Below are positions 51,801 to 64,000 of a DNA stretch of 64,000 nt, in pieces. Every line of letters begins with the position of its first letter. The stretch's first letter is position 1. Source of the stretch: Takifugu bimaculatus (taxonomy: Eukaryota; Chordata; Actinopteri; Tetraodontiformes; Tetraodontidae); NCBI GenBank assembly GCA_004026145.2, contig CP034979.1, forward strand, positions 5,312,701 through 5,376,700, in the 5' to 3' direction. A program made the position numbers and the translations under genes. The notes below the pieces were generated by a model. It was not told where the DNA came from and searched no databases. It saw only the letters and a program-made list of their open reading frames with translations.

Positions 51801-54701
51801 CATTACAATATGCTGCAGAGGGCAGAGGCTGACAAAAGCCATTTCATCACGGGTTAACCTCATTCACGCATTAATCTGCCACAATAGCTTCCTAATCACT
51901 TAATCCGTAGAAATCATACAGACAACACCTTTAAATGATGATTGCACAGCTGGAGGGAGAAGAGATTACCAGGTGTGTGCATGTGTGCAATCCTGTACGC
52001 TCATAATAATGACAACAAAACTAAGATGTGGTCTAGAACCCCCCCCACACGCTCACAATCACACAAACACCGACGTTACAGTTGGTCTTTATTTTATCGT
52101 CAGTGAGCAAAACCTCTCAGAAATCCCGTCGGGGAGATGCATTGTTGTCGTCTTGTCCGCAAACATTGTGCTGTCGGAGACACAAGTAAGTCGTCCCACT
52201 TGACAACACATTACTGCTGTAATCGTGACGGCGTTGAAACACTTCACGTGAAGTGTGATCTTGCATGTACGTGGACAGAAATCCGCATACTGCACAGACA
52301 TATGGGTGAAGTGAATGGAAAGCAGGAAAGCACTTCACCAAGGTCCTGTTACACGGACCAGTTGATCTTTGGAGGGACGTGTCACATGATCCAGCATCGA
52401 CGGCGAGATTACCAGATGTTTTATTGTGTGTATTAAGTGGCAGTACAGGAAATACTGTATCCATATGCATTTCTGCTTGCAGTCAGGCCCTTTTCATCAA
52501 TTTTAAACCCAGGCCCTTCAAACAGTCAAGGTGGGATTAGGAAGGAGGGATAGATTTTCTGAGGGGAGACAGGGATGCTTCAGAGACCCCATCACGTATG
52601 CATTAAAAAAATTCCCCCTCGCTGCAATTATTCAAGAGCTGCTGTTTGCTAGAGAAGGGATGAGCAACTGAAAAAGAACCAGATGGTGGATTAAGGTATA
52701 GTTAGAATATGTGGCTAGTTCACCACAGCAGTGAATTCAGAATGGCAGGAAGGGAAAATGTAGAATATCGAAATGCAAGTAAAACTAATAGGAAAAGAGA
52801 GAAACAGGTGTGTTGTTGTCGCAGTTCCCATGGGTACTCATGCACTTTTAAACGACAGAGAAGGAGAGAGAAAATACAAAAGAGAAGTGAAAGACTTCAG
52901 AGGAGGCCTTCTTGCACCAAAGCATGCAGCGGTTTTGAGAATGATTTGCCTGAAGAAGTCCTGGTGTGTTCATACTGCAGGAACTGGAATTATTCTTGTT
53001 CTCGTAACTCCTTCTAAATTATTTTCTTCTTAAGAGACTCCAGCAATATTGAAATGGGTTTACAACCGCACAGTTCATGGGCATGGTCAACCCTGAGCAA
53101 TGACTGACTTCTTTTCACTCAGCTGGTGAGTCCAGCAGCCCAGAAGCTGTTGTTTGCTGCCTGTGGCCATGGATGAATGCAGGTGTATTTCCTGTTGGGC
53201 TATTCATTTATCGTTTCACGGTTTTCACGAGTTTTCTCCTGAGATCAGTACACATTTAAGATGCAATCAGAACCCCTGTTAGAAGTTAGAAAAAAAATTG
53301 TGCATTTTTGGTGAGAGGCGGCACGTTGTTGGAGATAAGGGCTGCACATCTGGATGTTGAGCACTTCCATTGTACTTGTTAGCAAAGCAGGTGACCGAAT
53401 GGAGATGAAGACAAGAAGATTAGATTTTTCTAAAGCAAGAAATAGTAGAATTGCCCAGAAAGTTCAGCCACGCTTTTCATCGCTCACCGTTTACTCTCAG
53501 GATGGTTTTCTAGTTGTACAACAGCTCCATATTTATTTGTATTTTAGTCGAGAAGAAACTACCTCTGCTTTGTCCTCTGCTACAATGATGTTCTGGAGGA
53601 TTTTTCCTTTCTCTCTTTTATTAAAGGAAGAAGCATGCAGCATTGTGTCATGAAGCAAAAGGGAAGGTTGTGTGTGCATTAGTGGGGGTGCGTGCACATG
53701 TCAGAGGCAGTTGAGACAGCGGAACAATCCACGCAAAATTTCCTGCACCTACAAACCCGACTTTTGGAATTCATGCCACAGGTCAGGCTGGAGCGTCAAA
53801 AAGAAAAATCAAAACAGGAACTTAAAGGAGTGCACACAGAGCCAAATACGACTCACATTGTTAGGATTTCATTCAGCAAATAATTTCTGCACCATTTCTC
53901 ACTTTTGAACCTTCACAGATTATCAGAAAAGGGATAAAAACATATTTTATGATGGAACACCCTAAAGACCACACATATAAAGCCATCGTCATCCCGAGCA
54001 GCTGAAAGCTCTCACTGAAGGTGATGGGGCTGTTTTTGCTGCAGGCTCGCCTCTAAACATATAGAGCCTAAACCCACAGATGCTAAAAGCCTGACTTAGT
54101 CCTGCTGAATATTGTATGGCGCTAATGTTTCACAGCCTGGCACAGATTGGCAACATAGGGTCTCCTGGGTGAGCGCTGAGGGTGGGAGAGGGCTTGAGAG
54201 CAGAACAAAATGTGTAAAACATCTTTTCTTTTAAATCTCTTGCTCTGATTTGTTGACTGCCACTTGGGGAAATTAAAAATTAAAAATGAGTAACATTAAG
54301 AAGGAAATATGCTTTTTAACTGTCAGTAATTCTGTCCAGTCACTCATTTTAAGTACGAAGCAATGTAAAAGGTGATCACAAAAACACTGCAGATCCAGCT
54401 ATACAATGTTTTCAGTCGTATTTTTATTTGATATAAATAGCATTAGCGTGCTCTGAACCCCCTCCCAGTCTGCGACAACGTCGGCATCTCTCCATTATGG
54501 TTCAAAATAGAAATCCTCCATGCGTCCTCCTAGGTTCAGTCACTTTCTCTATTGACTCCCACTTTATCCTTCTCTCCCTTTCTTCTTCTCCCCATTTGAC
54601 ATGTCCTGTTAGCATGAGTAACAGGTTAGCTGGAAAACTGGAAAATCAGTTTCATGTACCTCTTTAGCCCATTATGTAGCTGTAGCTAAAATACTCACCC
54701 A

Positions 54702-54704
<3 letters not shown>

Positions 54705-54794
<90 letters not shown>
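54705..54794. repeat. (TG)45 microsatellite
   Basis: An uninterrupted TG tract of about 90 bp. A shorter TG tract (54887-54908) and the CA tract at 54996-55091 follow in opposite orientation. Confidence 0.97.
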
Positions 54795-54799
<5 letters not shown>

Positions 54800-54995
54800 G
54801 AAGTATGAATGTGTCTGGATTGTTTCAGAAGAAAAATGTACAATATCCAACAAGGATCTGCTACAACATCAGTATGTATCACGCCTGTGTGTGTGTGTGT
54901 GTGTGTGTATTTTTCAGAGAAAAAGGCTCGTCACTGTTTAATGGGACAGCAGGATCTTGACGATGTTGATTTTAAAGCCCTGAAGGGAGTCTGCA

Positions 54996-55010
54996 TCACA
55001 CACACACACT

Positions 55011-55061
<51 letters not shown>

Positions 55062-55091
55062 CACATACACACACACACACACACACACACC
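54996..55091. repeat. (CA)n microsatellite
   Basis: A CA tract with a few interruptions (CTCA, CATA, AGCA). With the TG tract 200 bp to its left it forms a potential large TG/CA inverted repeat. Confidence 0.96.
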
Positions 55092-58000
55092 AGGGGGGAG
55101 GCCCTCATCAGAGCAACATGGGCTATTTTACCAACACAAATCACATCAAGTGATTAGACACAGCCCAGTCACAGTGTAGGCAGGTGGGAACAACAAAGAT
55201 GATGAAACTGGGCTCCCATCAACAAATCTCACCGCACACACACAACACACAAACACGCGCGCACACAAGCAAACTCCATATGCGAGAATGCAAGTGAACA
55301 GGGTGAATCAAACCTAGAACACAAAAAGCAAACCCTCACACCGAGGGAAACCATCAGCCAATCAGCAGCCAATCAGAATAATTTTCCGGTAGCAGGGATG
55401 TCCAACAACTTGCCTGTCTCGCGGTGCAAACACAGTTGTAATGACACAAACACAGACACACACTTGGACACTCTCCCTCTCTTTTTCTGCCTGTGCACCG
55501 AATCGCAGACTTTAATTCTTAGGCTCGCGTAATGATAGAGGAATGTCTGCTTTTCAGTTTTATTTTAACAAAGTAATGGTGCTTGTGGTTCACCAACGCT
55601 CCTGTATTTGGGGCTGTGCTCACATATCTGGCACACAGAATATCAATACAATAGTGTCTCAGTCAAACCAAACATACAGCCTAGTGTTTCTGGAAGTTTT
55701 CTGTGAGATTCGATTTACAGGGCTAATGTATAATAGGCACATGAAGAGCACTGCAAAAGTATTAATTGAGATGGATTGATGGATGGAGAAAGTGGGAGGG
55801 AGAGAGAGAGAAAGACAGGCAAGAAAAGACAGGGAGAACGAGAGGGACTGAGGAGCTTACTCTAAGCTGAGAGTGGACTCTAGTGGATATTCTTATTCAT
55901 ACACAGGCAAGACTCATCTTCATACATTTAAACTGAAAATGATAAACTTTACTTAAAAAAAATAGACAACATGTTTTTGTAGTGTCAAATTAAGAGGCTT
56001 TAAGGAATGATAGACTGTATAACTAGTTTGATTTATCCAGTCCATAAATGTTAAGGATAAAAATAAATCCCCCCATTAAAATGACCATGAGAAAAGATTT
56101 GGACAAAAGTGGTCAACCTCAACAAAAGAACCCAAATTTCTTGAAGCTTGGAACATTCTGAGCTGGTAGAGGTATTAGCAAAACAGCAGCATCTTTACCA
56201 TCTGTGCTGCCTCTGAGGACTCAGCCCACCAGAAGAAATGGCAACTTGGTGCAAATGTGGACAGAAAATATTCCTATTTCAATATCAAGATGGTTGCTGG
56301 GCAATTCAGAATTTAAACGTAATCCAATTTGAAGGCCAAACTAATTATACCAACATTCAGATTAACTAGGAAGAGAAATAATCATTAGTTGCAGTTTGAC
56401 AGCCCTGCCCCCATATAGAGGTCAGAGGTCAGGGACGCGGAGCAGCATTAACACACCTGGCAGGGATTTAGAGTCTTGTTCCAACAGCAGCAGCAGAGGG
56501 GATGAGGCAACACTCCCACTCTAACCAGCTTGACCTCCACAATATTATTAACGCAAATTAAATGACAAAGCGTGACATAATCAGAAGTCAAACAAATAGA
56601 TGCTGTTTGCTTGCATTGCGCTACAAAACTCCACCGTCATTTTTGTCCAGCATCCTCAGAAGCAAATGTGAACAGGACAGATGCAACACGAGCATTTGAA
56701 AGGTTTGACAACAACAAGAGCTGCACGCATGACATGAACAACCACCCTGCAAATACAGACACAATAGCTCGCAGCAACATAAGCAGTACAAATAAGCAGT
56801 ACGAAAGGCCCCATTTCCAGTGTGTGCTTTTACAGTGTGTTTGTTTATTTGGTGTTTTTTCTTTGTGTCCTCTCACACTAACCTGACAACTGGCCAGCAG
56901 CCCCCACCAGTTGGCCACCAGTGTCTGTCTTTTTACCTGTGTGTTCTCATATTAAAGGTCGAGTTGCGCTTAGGTGACATAACTCTGTCATAACCATTAA
57001 GATCTCATGTCCCATCACAGCGTCAACGCCACAGAAGTAATTATCCGGATGTTGTTTTGAAGAAAATGTCAGACAGAAGAATTTAGAATGATTGCAATAT
57101 CGGCTGTCTTCAAGTGTGAGTGCGTATGTGTGCGTCTCGGGCCTACGACCACTTTAATGTACCAAGATGTTGTCAAGCAGGAATGTTATTGATGTTTCTA
57201 CGGCAACCTAGGGGCTTTAGCAGAGGATTATGTTGGCCAAGAGGAAGAGGAAGACGGGCAGAGACAGACACCAGGTTAAGAAAAAAAAATTGCAGATGGA
57301 AGCGGAGAAGGAAGGGAGCTGAGGAAGAGGCTTCAATCAGAGGATCTTCCTCTTTTCAACAAATGAAAGGACAACTACACAGCTAAATAAAAATGTAGTG
57401 ATGATATAATGCTTGCTTGTATAGTATGTTCAAAACCCAGAATGCTATTAAATAGCAGGCATATTAACGGTCTAATAATTTAACATGTGACACCTCACAG
57501 CTATGCAAAACACCAGAAACTCAAGAAACCCACAAAACTGTGCCTCCAAAACAACCAGCCAGTGAAAAGGACAAAGAAACAGGAGAAAAAGTCTGAGCTT
57601 CTTGAGTCTGACACATCTTCATCCCTTTAAGTATCTTTTTAAATGTACATTCTGACACAAACTTTCTCTCTTGCTCCATTTCTGTCCCACATCAATCAAA
57701 TCTACTCCCAAAATGATCATCTGTTTAAGGCAGATTATCTTAAGGAAAGCCATCTATCCAATTACAATTCCACTACTTTATCCACAGAGCCAGACATCAT
57801 CCCTGGAGTGTGTATTTGTGTGGATCTGCACACAATATACAGCATATTTGTTTCTGCCTGCCAACATCCACGTGTACACACGCGCACCTCTGCCTTTCTG
57901 CCAAACCTTTCGCATTGCAATTTGTTTTCAAGAGTGCATTTGCATAATTGTATGGTATCACTGGACAGCAGTTTTGCTTGGTTCTTTTTCAGATCAACAA

Positions 58001-58490
58001 ATATGTATATCCTCTCTTAAATCTCCATGAAACCATAAAATGACCGCGCTTCTCGCTAACATATGAGCTGAAGGAGTCCCACTGAAAATCTTTGCTTTTT
58101 CTTCAATGCGGGTTTATCTTTTACCTGTTTAAGTGTGAATTGTGTCCGAGCCCCTTATGGGAATCCAATGTGTCCATAATAAACAAAATGTTTAAATGAA
58201 ATATTTTAAAGAACTAAAAACTGTCTTGTCCTGTACCACCATAATGCAACTTGTACCCCCCTCCCAAAAACAAACTGCACTTATTGTAGACTTACAATAG
58301 CATCCAACCTAGAGACATGAGACATTAAGACATGTGGGAGACTTTTTCTGCTTGGTCTTAACAAGACTGCTTCAAGACAGAAAGTTAGTAATTAAAAGAA
58401 TTTTCACTATTGTTGCCAACAGCACTTAATAAAAAAGGAGAGGAGAGGAGAGCAAGTGCAGAGTGACTGGAAAGAGGCTGAATGTGAGGA

Positions 58491-58493
<3 letters not shown>

Positions 58494-58573
<80 letters not shown>
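58494..58573. repeat. (GT)40 microsatellite
   Basis: An uninterrupted GT tract of 80 bp. Confidence 0.97.
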
Positions 58574-58575
<2 letters not shown>

Positions 58576-61032
58576 CCAAGGGGCCTTGTGCTGCAAGCAC
58601 TCTCAGTGAACAATCAAAACAGCTCAATTTAGGCTTTATCTGCAGCTCAAGCATGCATACACACAGATACACACATGCACACACTTACACACAAATCCAC
58701 ACAGGGCTGAGACAAAAGGACAGTCGAAGTGAGGAGGGCAGGAAGAAAGCGAATGAGGAATGAACATCAGCAGTGTGCTGCAGCGATGATGCCAGCAGTT
58801 TGGAAGGTCAGGTAAATATGGAATTTAATGTGCACGGCATCTGATCAATATTTTCCCCTTCTACCATTATTTCCTTGTTTCTGTCGTTCTTTCTTCCCCA
58901 GTCGACTTCTCCCCCTTTGCACCCAGAAAAACTGAGACCTGCCATTATTGACTAGTGCCGACCACAGGGCAATCCATAAAGACGAGTCAATCAATTAAGA
59001 GCACAAATAAGAGCACACGTCATGGTAAACACACGAAAGGGTCAATGTGCCATCAAGTGTTGCCATGAATTTTTTTTTTTTTTCCCATGTATCACTCTGA
59101 AAACAGATAAAGAGATGCCAGATCACACCCTGGTGTAAAGGACATGTTTAGTTGATTTTTTTTTAACCAAATTCCACATCAAGCATTGTTAAATAAACTC
59201 AGTCTTAGGTAATATCATAGATATTGTTTCCATTAATATTTATATTTTTCGTAAAGTTCTTTTAATATGTTGTCAAGACTACGAAAATAAAGCAGTTCTG
59301 CAGGAGCAGCTGAGTCTTCCTCTACTGCAGCAGAGCTGCCAAACTGCAGCCACTGCTCCCACCTACAGGCAACAAGAGGAACTGCAGGCAACGACACCAG
59401 CAATGTCTTCCATTGATCACTCCACAATGACTTCAGTAAATTTTTTCATTGATATTTTTTTTTGTTTTAATTTCTGAGATCATGATTTTTTGTTTAAAGA
59501 AGGACCTATATTTGCATAGGTCACGACACAGTTCCATCTTTGTCCCGAAACTCAGACTTTCAGAGAAAATAGCAGAATCCAGCATAGAGAAAAGACTGTC
59601 ACACAATGTTTACCCTCTATTTTTAGGTTTTCTGCATTTTATATGAAAGCGCAGACTTGATGTGGATTGAAAGAAAGTATACGCTATAGCACAGATGACA
59701 TTCAGATGATGTACCAATCGCATGCTGCCAAAACAAGGTCACTGGAAAGTGGTCCCGTCAGTGTTGTTGACTAAACTCTTCACATGTCATTCAGAGCTCA
59801 GTCTCAGGTTGAGGTGCTTTGCCAGAACAGTCAATTTATGCCACATAATAATATATGATATTTGTTGCTGGAATATTAAACCAATTTAATTAGTGTTTTT
59901 CATTAAAGAAGGGTCACAATATGGCTACCTAAATAAATGAACTTGAATGAAAAATTGATTGAATTATCCAGTGCTTCAAACACGTCAGTAACCTCACACT
60001 TTGGCAGAGACTGTCAGTGTGCAGTGTACAGATTACGGGTCTACATTCTTGGCTGAGACCAGATTTGTTATGGTAATGACAGAACTTCTGGAGGCTCCTG
60101 CCATGTTCCTGTGTGATTGTCTTTGACAGGAAGTGACGTCATTTGTGTTTTCCCCTCATCCCTGTCAGGAAATGGTCTGTCTGTATGTCTGTATATATGT
60201 GTATGGCTGAAGCAACTGTGGCATTTATAAGTCTATATTAAGTTCATCTGTGAAAATGCAACTGTATGCTTTAGTTATTTGTTACTAAATGCAATGTTAT
60301 ATCTGTTTTTTTTGACACCTCGATCGGGGATAACAATTTGGGGTCTCATCAGTCAGTCTTTTTTTTTTCTTTATTTGCTTAACCAGGTCTGTAGAACTGG
60401 AGCCCAAACGCTCCTCCAGCAAGAGTCTGACTCATGGGTCACTCCTTCTGGCTGAGCCAGGACCCCAAACATTCACTACTGGCCCCTTTTCCCAGTCTGG
60501 GATACGCTCAAGACCCCAAGTAAGGCATGGAAGGAACTTTTCTAGTCCTTTAGTAGCACCTATTTATCTTGGATGACCCTACTAGAAAAAATGCTGCTGA
60601 AAACATGAATTAATTTTTAATTGCATCACAGATGCAGTCAACATCTTTCTGAGACAATGTACCTTACATCTTTGCACAAGTAAATTCAAGGTAAAGGAAA
60701 TGGACATTAACATAAGAAAAGGGATAAAAGCAACAAAAACACAAACATGTGTTTGTTCAAGGTAGAACTAATCCTAATTACCACTTTCTCTTTGATTTTA
60801 TCAAATAATAACATTATTTCTTCAAGTATTCACCTCTCCAGTAAATGTTATATATCCAAAACTAAAGTTAATTTACCGGTAGTTATTAATTTGGCCTCTG
60901 AAAATGCAACACTCCATAAAAAACGACTCATTTTTTTAAGCACTGTATGAAAATGTTAATAATATATTGAGTAGCACAGATACGGGGCAAAACACATTTC
61001 TAGATCTGCTGCAGCCTCTCTATGCATCTATC

Positions 61033-61035
<3 letters not shown>

Positions 61036-61122
<87 letters not shown>
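61036..61122. repeat. (TG)43 microsatellite
   Basis: An uninterrupted TG tract of about 87 bp. Confidence 0.97.
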
Positions 61123-61124
<2 letters not shown>

Positions 61125-62264
61125 CATCTGCCCCTCTTAACAAATGAAGGTGTTGTGCCTAACAAGCACTCTGGTCCATTTTGACTGGCCAACAAGGGCT
61201 TAATGACAAGTCAGATAACAATGGAGAGGACAGAGATGTACAGTAGAGCATCACCAGCAAACTATCAGTCTGTCCAACAATGGCTGGTCAGTCCTCATCT
61301 TCTTTTTCTCATGTTGGTGCAGAGCAACACATCAAACAGACACTCACCTATGCACATATGATCATGCACACAGCAGATGTTCAGAAAAAAAAACAAAAAA
61401 ACAATCCCACTTATTAACACAAAAGCAGAAAAATCACACTCGGCTACTGTAGATGTATTAGTGCAGGGGCAGAGAAGGGCAACCTCTCCCACACACCAAT
61501 AAACAAACACACGGCAGTATAACTGGTTGTGCGGGCCGGGTTTGATGACAGCCCCCAAACAATAGGGCACAGAACAGCCCAGCTATCTGCCTGTCACACA
61601 GTGAAGGGGGATTGGGGGGGCTGCTGAAGAGCTTGTCAAACCCAATACATGTAAACACACATGCACAAACCCACAGAAAAAATCAGTACAAATATAAAAA
61701 CATTAGCCGCACATGTGCCCGTACACAGACTCACACATACACAGCACATAAACAGGGTAATTTAAAGCACTGCCATTTATTTGAAGAGCGCTCCGTTTTC
61801 CAGACTCTGAGTGGAAGTGAATTTGCTTTTTCTGTCAAGTGCAAGTCAGGTTGGATTAAACAACACTTGGCCAGTGCTGATGGGTTATCACTGTGCATCT
61901 GTGTGCACTTTCCTGTGTGTCTGTGTGCCTGGTTCTCTGATGATGCCCACAGGCATCTGGGTTTGAGGCAGGCAGATCTGCAGACAGCCCCTTTTCCTGT
62001 CAGGACCCATCTCTCTCTTTCCTGTGTCTCTCAAGGTGTCCTTTTCACATTCATTGTGTTTCACTTTGTATCTTCTGTGTCGCTTACTTTTCTTCTGTTT
62101 GTTCTTTCATCTTTCACAACTCAGTTTTTCTTCAATAAAGAAAAAAGAAGCAAAAACATTGAGTTCCTAACATAGCAGGTGACACGTGGCACACAGAAGT
62201 TGTTAAAACTGTGCCAATCTGATATGCATATTACTATAAGAGCTTAACCGGAGGTTCATTTCCT

Positions 62265-62420
62265 TTTTTCTTATGCTGTGGTTTCTTGGAGCTCAGGGGA
62301 ATTTTATTGTGCTGAGCCAATTAAACAAAGACTCTGCAGGCTGGGCTGGTAATTAGCTGGTATAATGAGGAATCCATAGAGTGCAGATCAATCAATAATG
62401 GAACAAAAGCAGACTTGAGG
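62265..62420. promoter_or_regulatory. Candidate regulatory block
   Basis: Repeat-free DNA with GCCAATTAAACAAAG, GGTAATTAGCTGG and ATCAATCAATAATGG in about 90 bp, a cluster of AT-core and PBX/HOX-like sites. Function is inferred only. Confidence 0.3.
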
Positions 62421-63269
62421 TCTCATTTTTGCTGTTGCTGACAGGGACAAATATGAAGGACTCAATGAGATCAAAACACTAATGTCTAAAGTGTAAAGTG
62501 AGCATAATAACACATTCGGTTAAATTGGTACTGGGAATGAAGCAGAGGCAAGGAATACTTTAGTGCGAGAGAATCCATGTTGCGCATTGTAATCAAAGAA
62601 TCAGACATGTTAATCATGTGTGTTCTTAACGAGGATGTTGTGGCCACTTCCTGAGAAAATGCATGTATTTGGTCAACATCCTGTATTCTTAATATCCCTG
62701 AATCTAGGACATCTGATGTGAGTAGTGAAGCTATCCTGTAGAGCGACTGTGGAAGTAGTGACACCAATCTGCTCAGCTTATATAGATTAGTCCCTAAAAC
62801 TGATCTATATGCCTATAGATCAGTTTTAGTGACAATGCCAACATGCCATTGATGCTCACTCACATCTTCTCATTACCCTTTCATGTGCTGTTTTTTTTTG
62901 TGTTTACTGCTTGTTAAGTATGTCCAACTGGCAACCATGTATGATGTGTTCAGATGATGATAGCTGTGTTAATTTCTCATATTTGCGTCTGCATGTAATG
63001 TAATTTTTGAAGTATGTGTTAGATTTGCATGTAAACTGCTCCGTATTTGTGTTTGTGAATGTGTGTGTGTCTGTCTGGGTCCCAGGGAGTGTAATGGTCC
63101 CTGGAGGCAGGCCAGCATCCATCAGCGAGCAGCAGGCATTAGTGCACTGCCCGAGTATCGATGGACCACCGGGGCCGGACGGCGGGCTCCTCCCAGCAGT
63201 CACAGGGCAGGATATGTCTGTGTGTGCGTGCAAAGCTGTTATAGACACACTAAATGCTCCAGATACATT

Positions 63270-63293
63270 CATATATATATATATATATATATA
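63270..63293. repeat. (AT)12 microsatellite
   Basis: A pure AT tract of about 24 bp. Confidence 0.95.
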
Positions 63294-64000
63294 CATGTGT
63301 GTAGAGGAGTGGAGAGGGAGCTGTCTGTGGGTGTCTGTGTATGACCCCAGCCCCCGGGCTACGTGTCACATCTATGTTTGTGTTTGTGTGTGTGTGAATG
63401 CGGATGAGAGGCCGCCTGACTGTCATCGATCTCTCATGCACCAGGCCAGCACTTAACACTTGGACTATAGCAACTAATACACTCACACCCTCTATTACTG
63501 CCCCACTGGAAGCACAGCGTGCGCATGTGTGTATACATGCGTGTGCTTTTGAGTGTGTGTCCTGCTGCCAGTCTCACGCTGCTGCCGTTCAATGGCAGCA
63601 CAATAGATTACACATATAAGAGTGTAATGATATATCTCTATTAGGCATTCTCTGTCCTCACCTCTCCCCTCTCCAAGCCTGTGTACTAATGCTGCAGCAT
63701 ATTACTGCATTTATCTACTCTGCTACATTTTACTACAACCAACACCGAAAATGATTTATAGGCCTAAAAAGGAGGAGAATGTATGTTCAATAAAGATCTT
63801 AAGCAGCATCATTCTGTTGTGCTCGTTTTTCGGCACATTTTTGCATTTTCCCTGCACTGAATGTGGCATCAAATAAGGCTGATTGATAGTTTGTATAGAA
63901 CCATTCCAAAGCAACCAGCCAGGTAAAAAAAAAATGCCTAAAACACAATTGGAGCTCATGTCCTCTCTAGCTCTCTTTTGCTTTATTTTACATTCACTTG

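Larger units (their letters stand above)
31507..64000 (-). other. camkmt: Probable long camkmt intron 3 (runs past window)
   Basis: It lies upstream of the first visible camkmt exon, 32.5 kb with no exon I can support on either strand. I looked for the next upstream segment (human SFDNTGNVC) and the N-terminal RRFESFNLF segment and saw neither. Contents: about fifteen CA/TG tracts, a TCTG/CCTG tetranucleotide array, the inverted-repeat element at 34846, the Penelope-like fragment at 36985, an antisense SINE remnant at 48165, palindromes at 52239 and 62790, and several unique blocks. If intron 3 is shorter than this, the right end would be gene-flanking DNA. Confidence 0.5.

Noticed and set aside
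59233..59427. 64-codon open frame on the minus strand with EQWLQFGSSAAVEEDSAAP.
   Set aside because: It looks locally codon-like but has no recognisable family, no convincing borders, and may be part of an unnamed repeat; it does not match missing camkmt segments.
61612..62175. 187-codon open frame on the plus strand, the longest in the window.
   Set aside because: Composition is Ser/Phe/His-rich with no domain, no splice context and no recognised similarity; chance in CA- and TC-rich intronic DNA.

Overview
This window looks like a ray-finned (teleost) fish chromosome segment. It is AT-leaning and gene-poor, very dense in (CA/TG)n microsatellites, and carries fish-type SINE, Penelope-like and small inverted-repeat transposon debris. 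Its only recognisable protein is vertebrate.

The only gene I can support is camkmt (calmodulin-lysine N-methyltransferase), on the minus strand. Eight consecutive exons, equivalent to human exons 4 to 11, lie between 31506 and 12866. All have GT..AG borders and all splice phases agree. Joined, they encode 203 complete residues plus one split cysteine codon at the left edge: the class I methyltransferase core (ELGGGMTCLAG loop, LLSDGN acidic loop, ILCADCLFLDQY strand) and the conserved tail (YDDNIHYPLLVTLTK) up to a TAA stop. The first three exons (N-terminal part) were not found and should lie beyond 64000 or be too diverged to see.

Layout: 1-11224 is downstream of camkmt, with no coding evidence, several unique AT-core blocks that resemble conserved regulatory DNA, and one tRNA-derived SINE. 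11225-12865 is the probable 3' UTR, ending near a doubled poly(A) signal. 12866-31506 holds the eight exons and seven short introns. 31507-64000 appears to be one long upstream intron, with many microsatellites, a decayed Penelope-like 3' end, a 129-bp inverted-repeat element and several palindromes.

In human, CAMKMT lies between PREPL and SIX3/SIX2, whose surroundings are rich in long-range enhancers. By analogy (inference), the homeodomain-motif blocks here may be enhancers of a six3/six2 neighbour to the left. I found no undescribed protein system. The oddest gene-linked signal is that two camkmt 5' splice sites run straight into CA or GU repeats.
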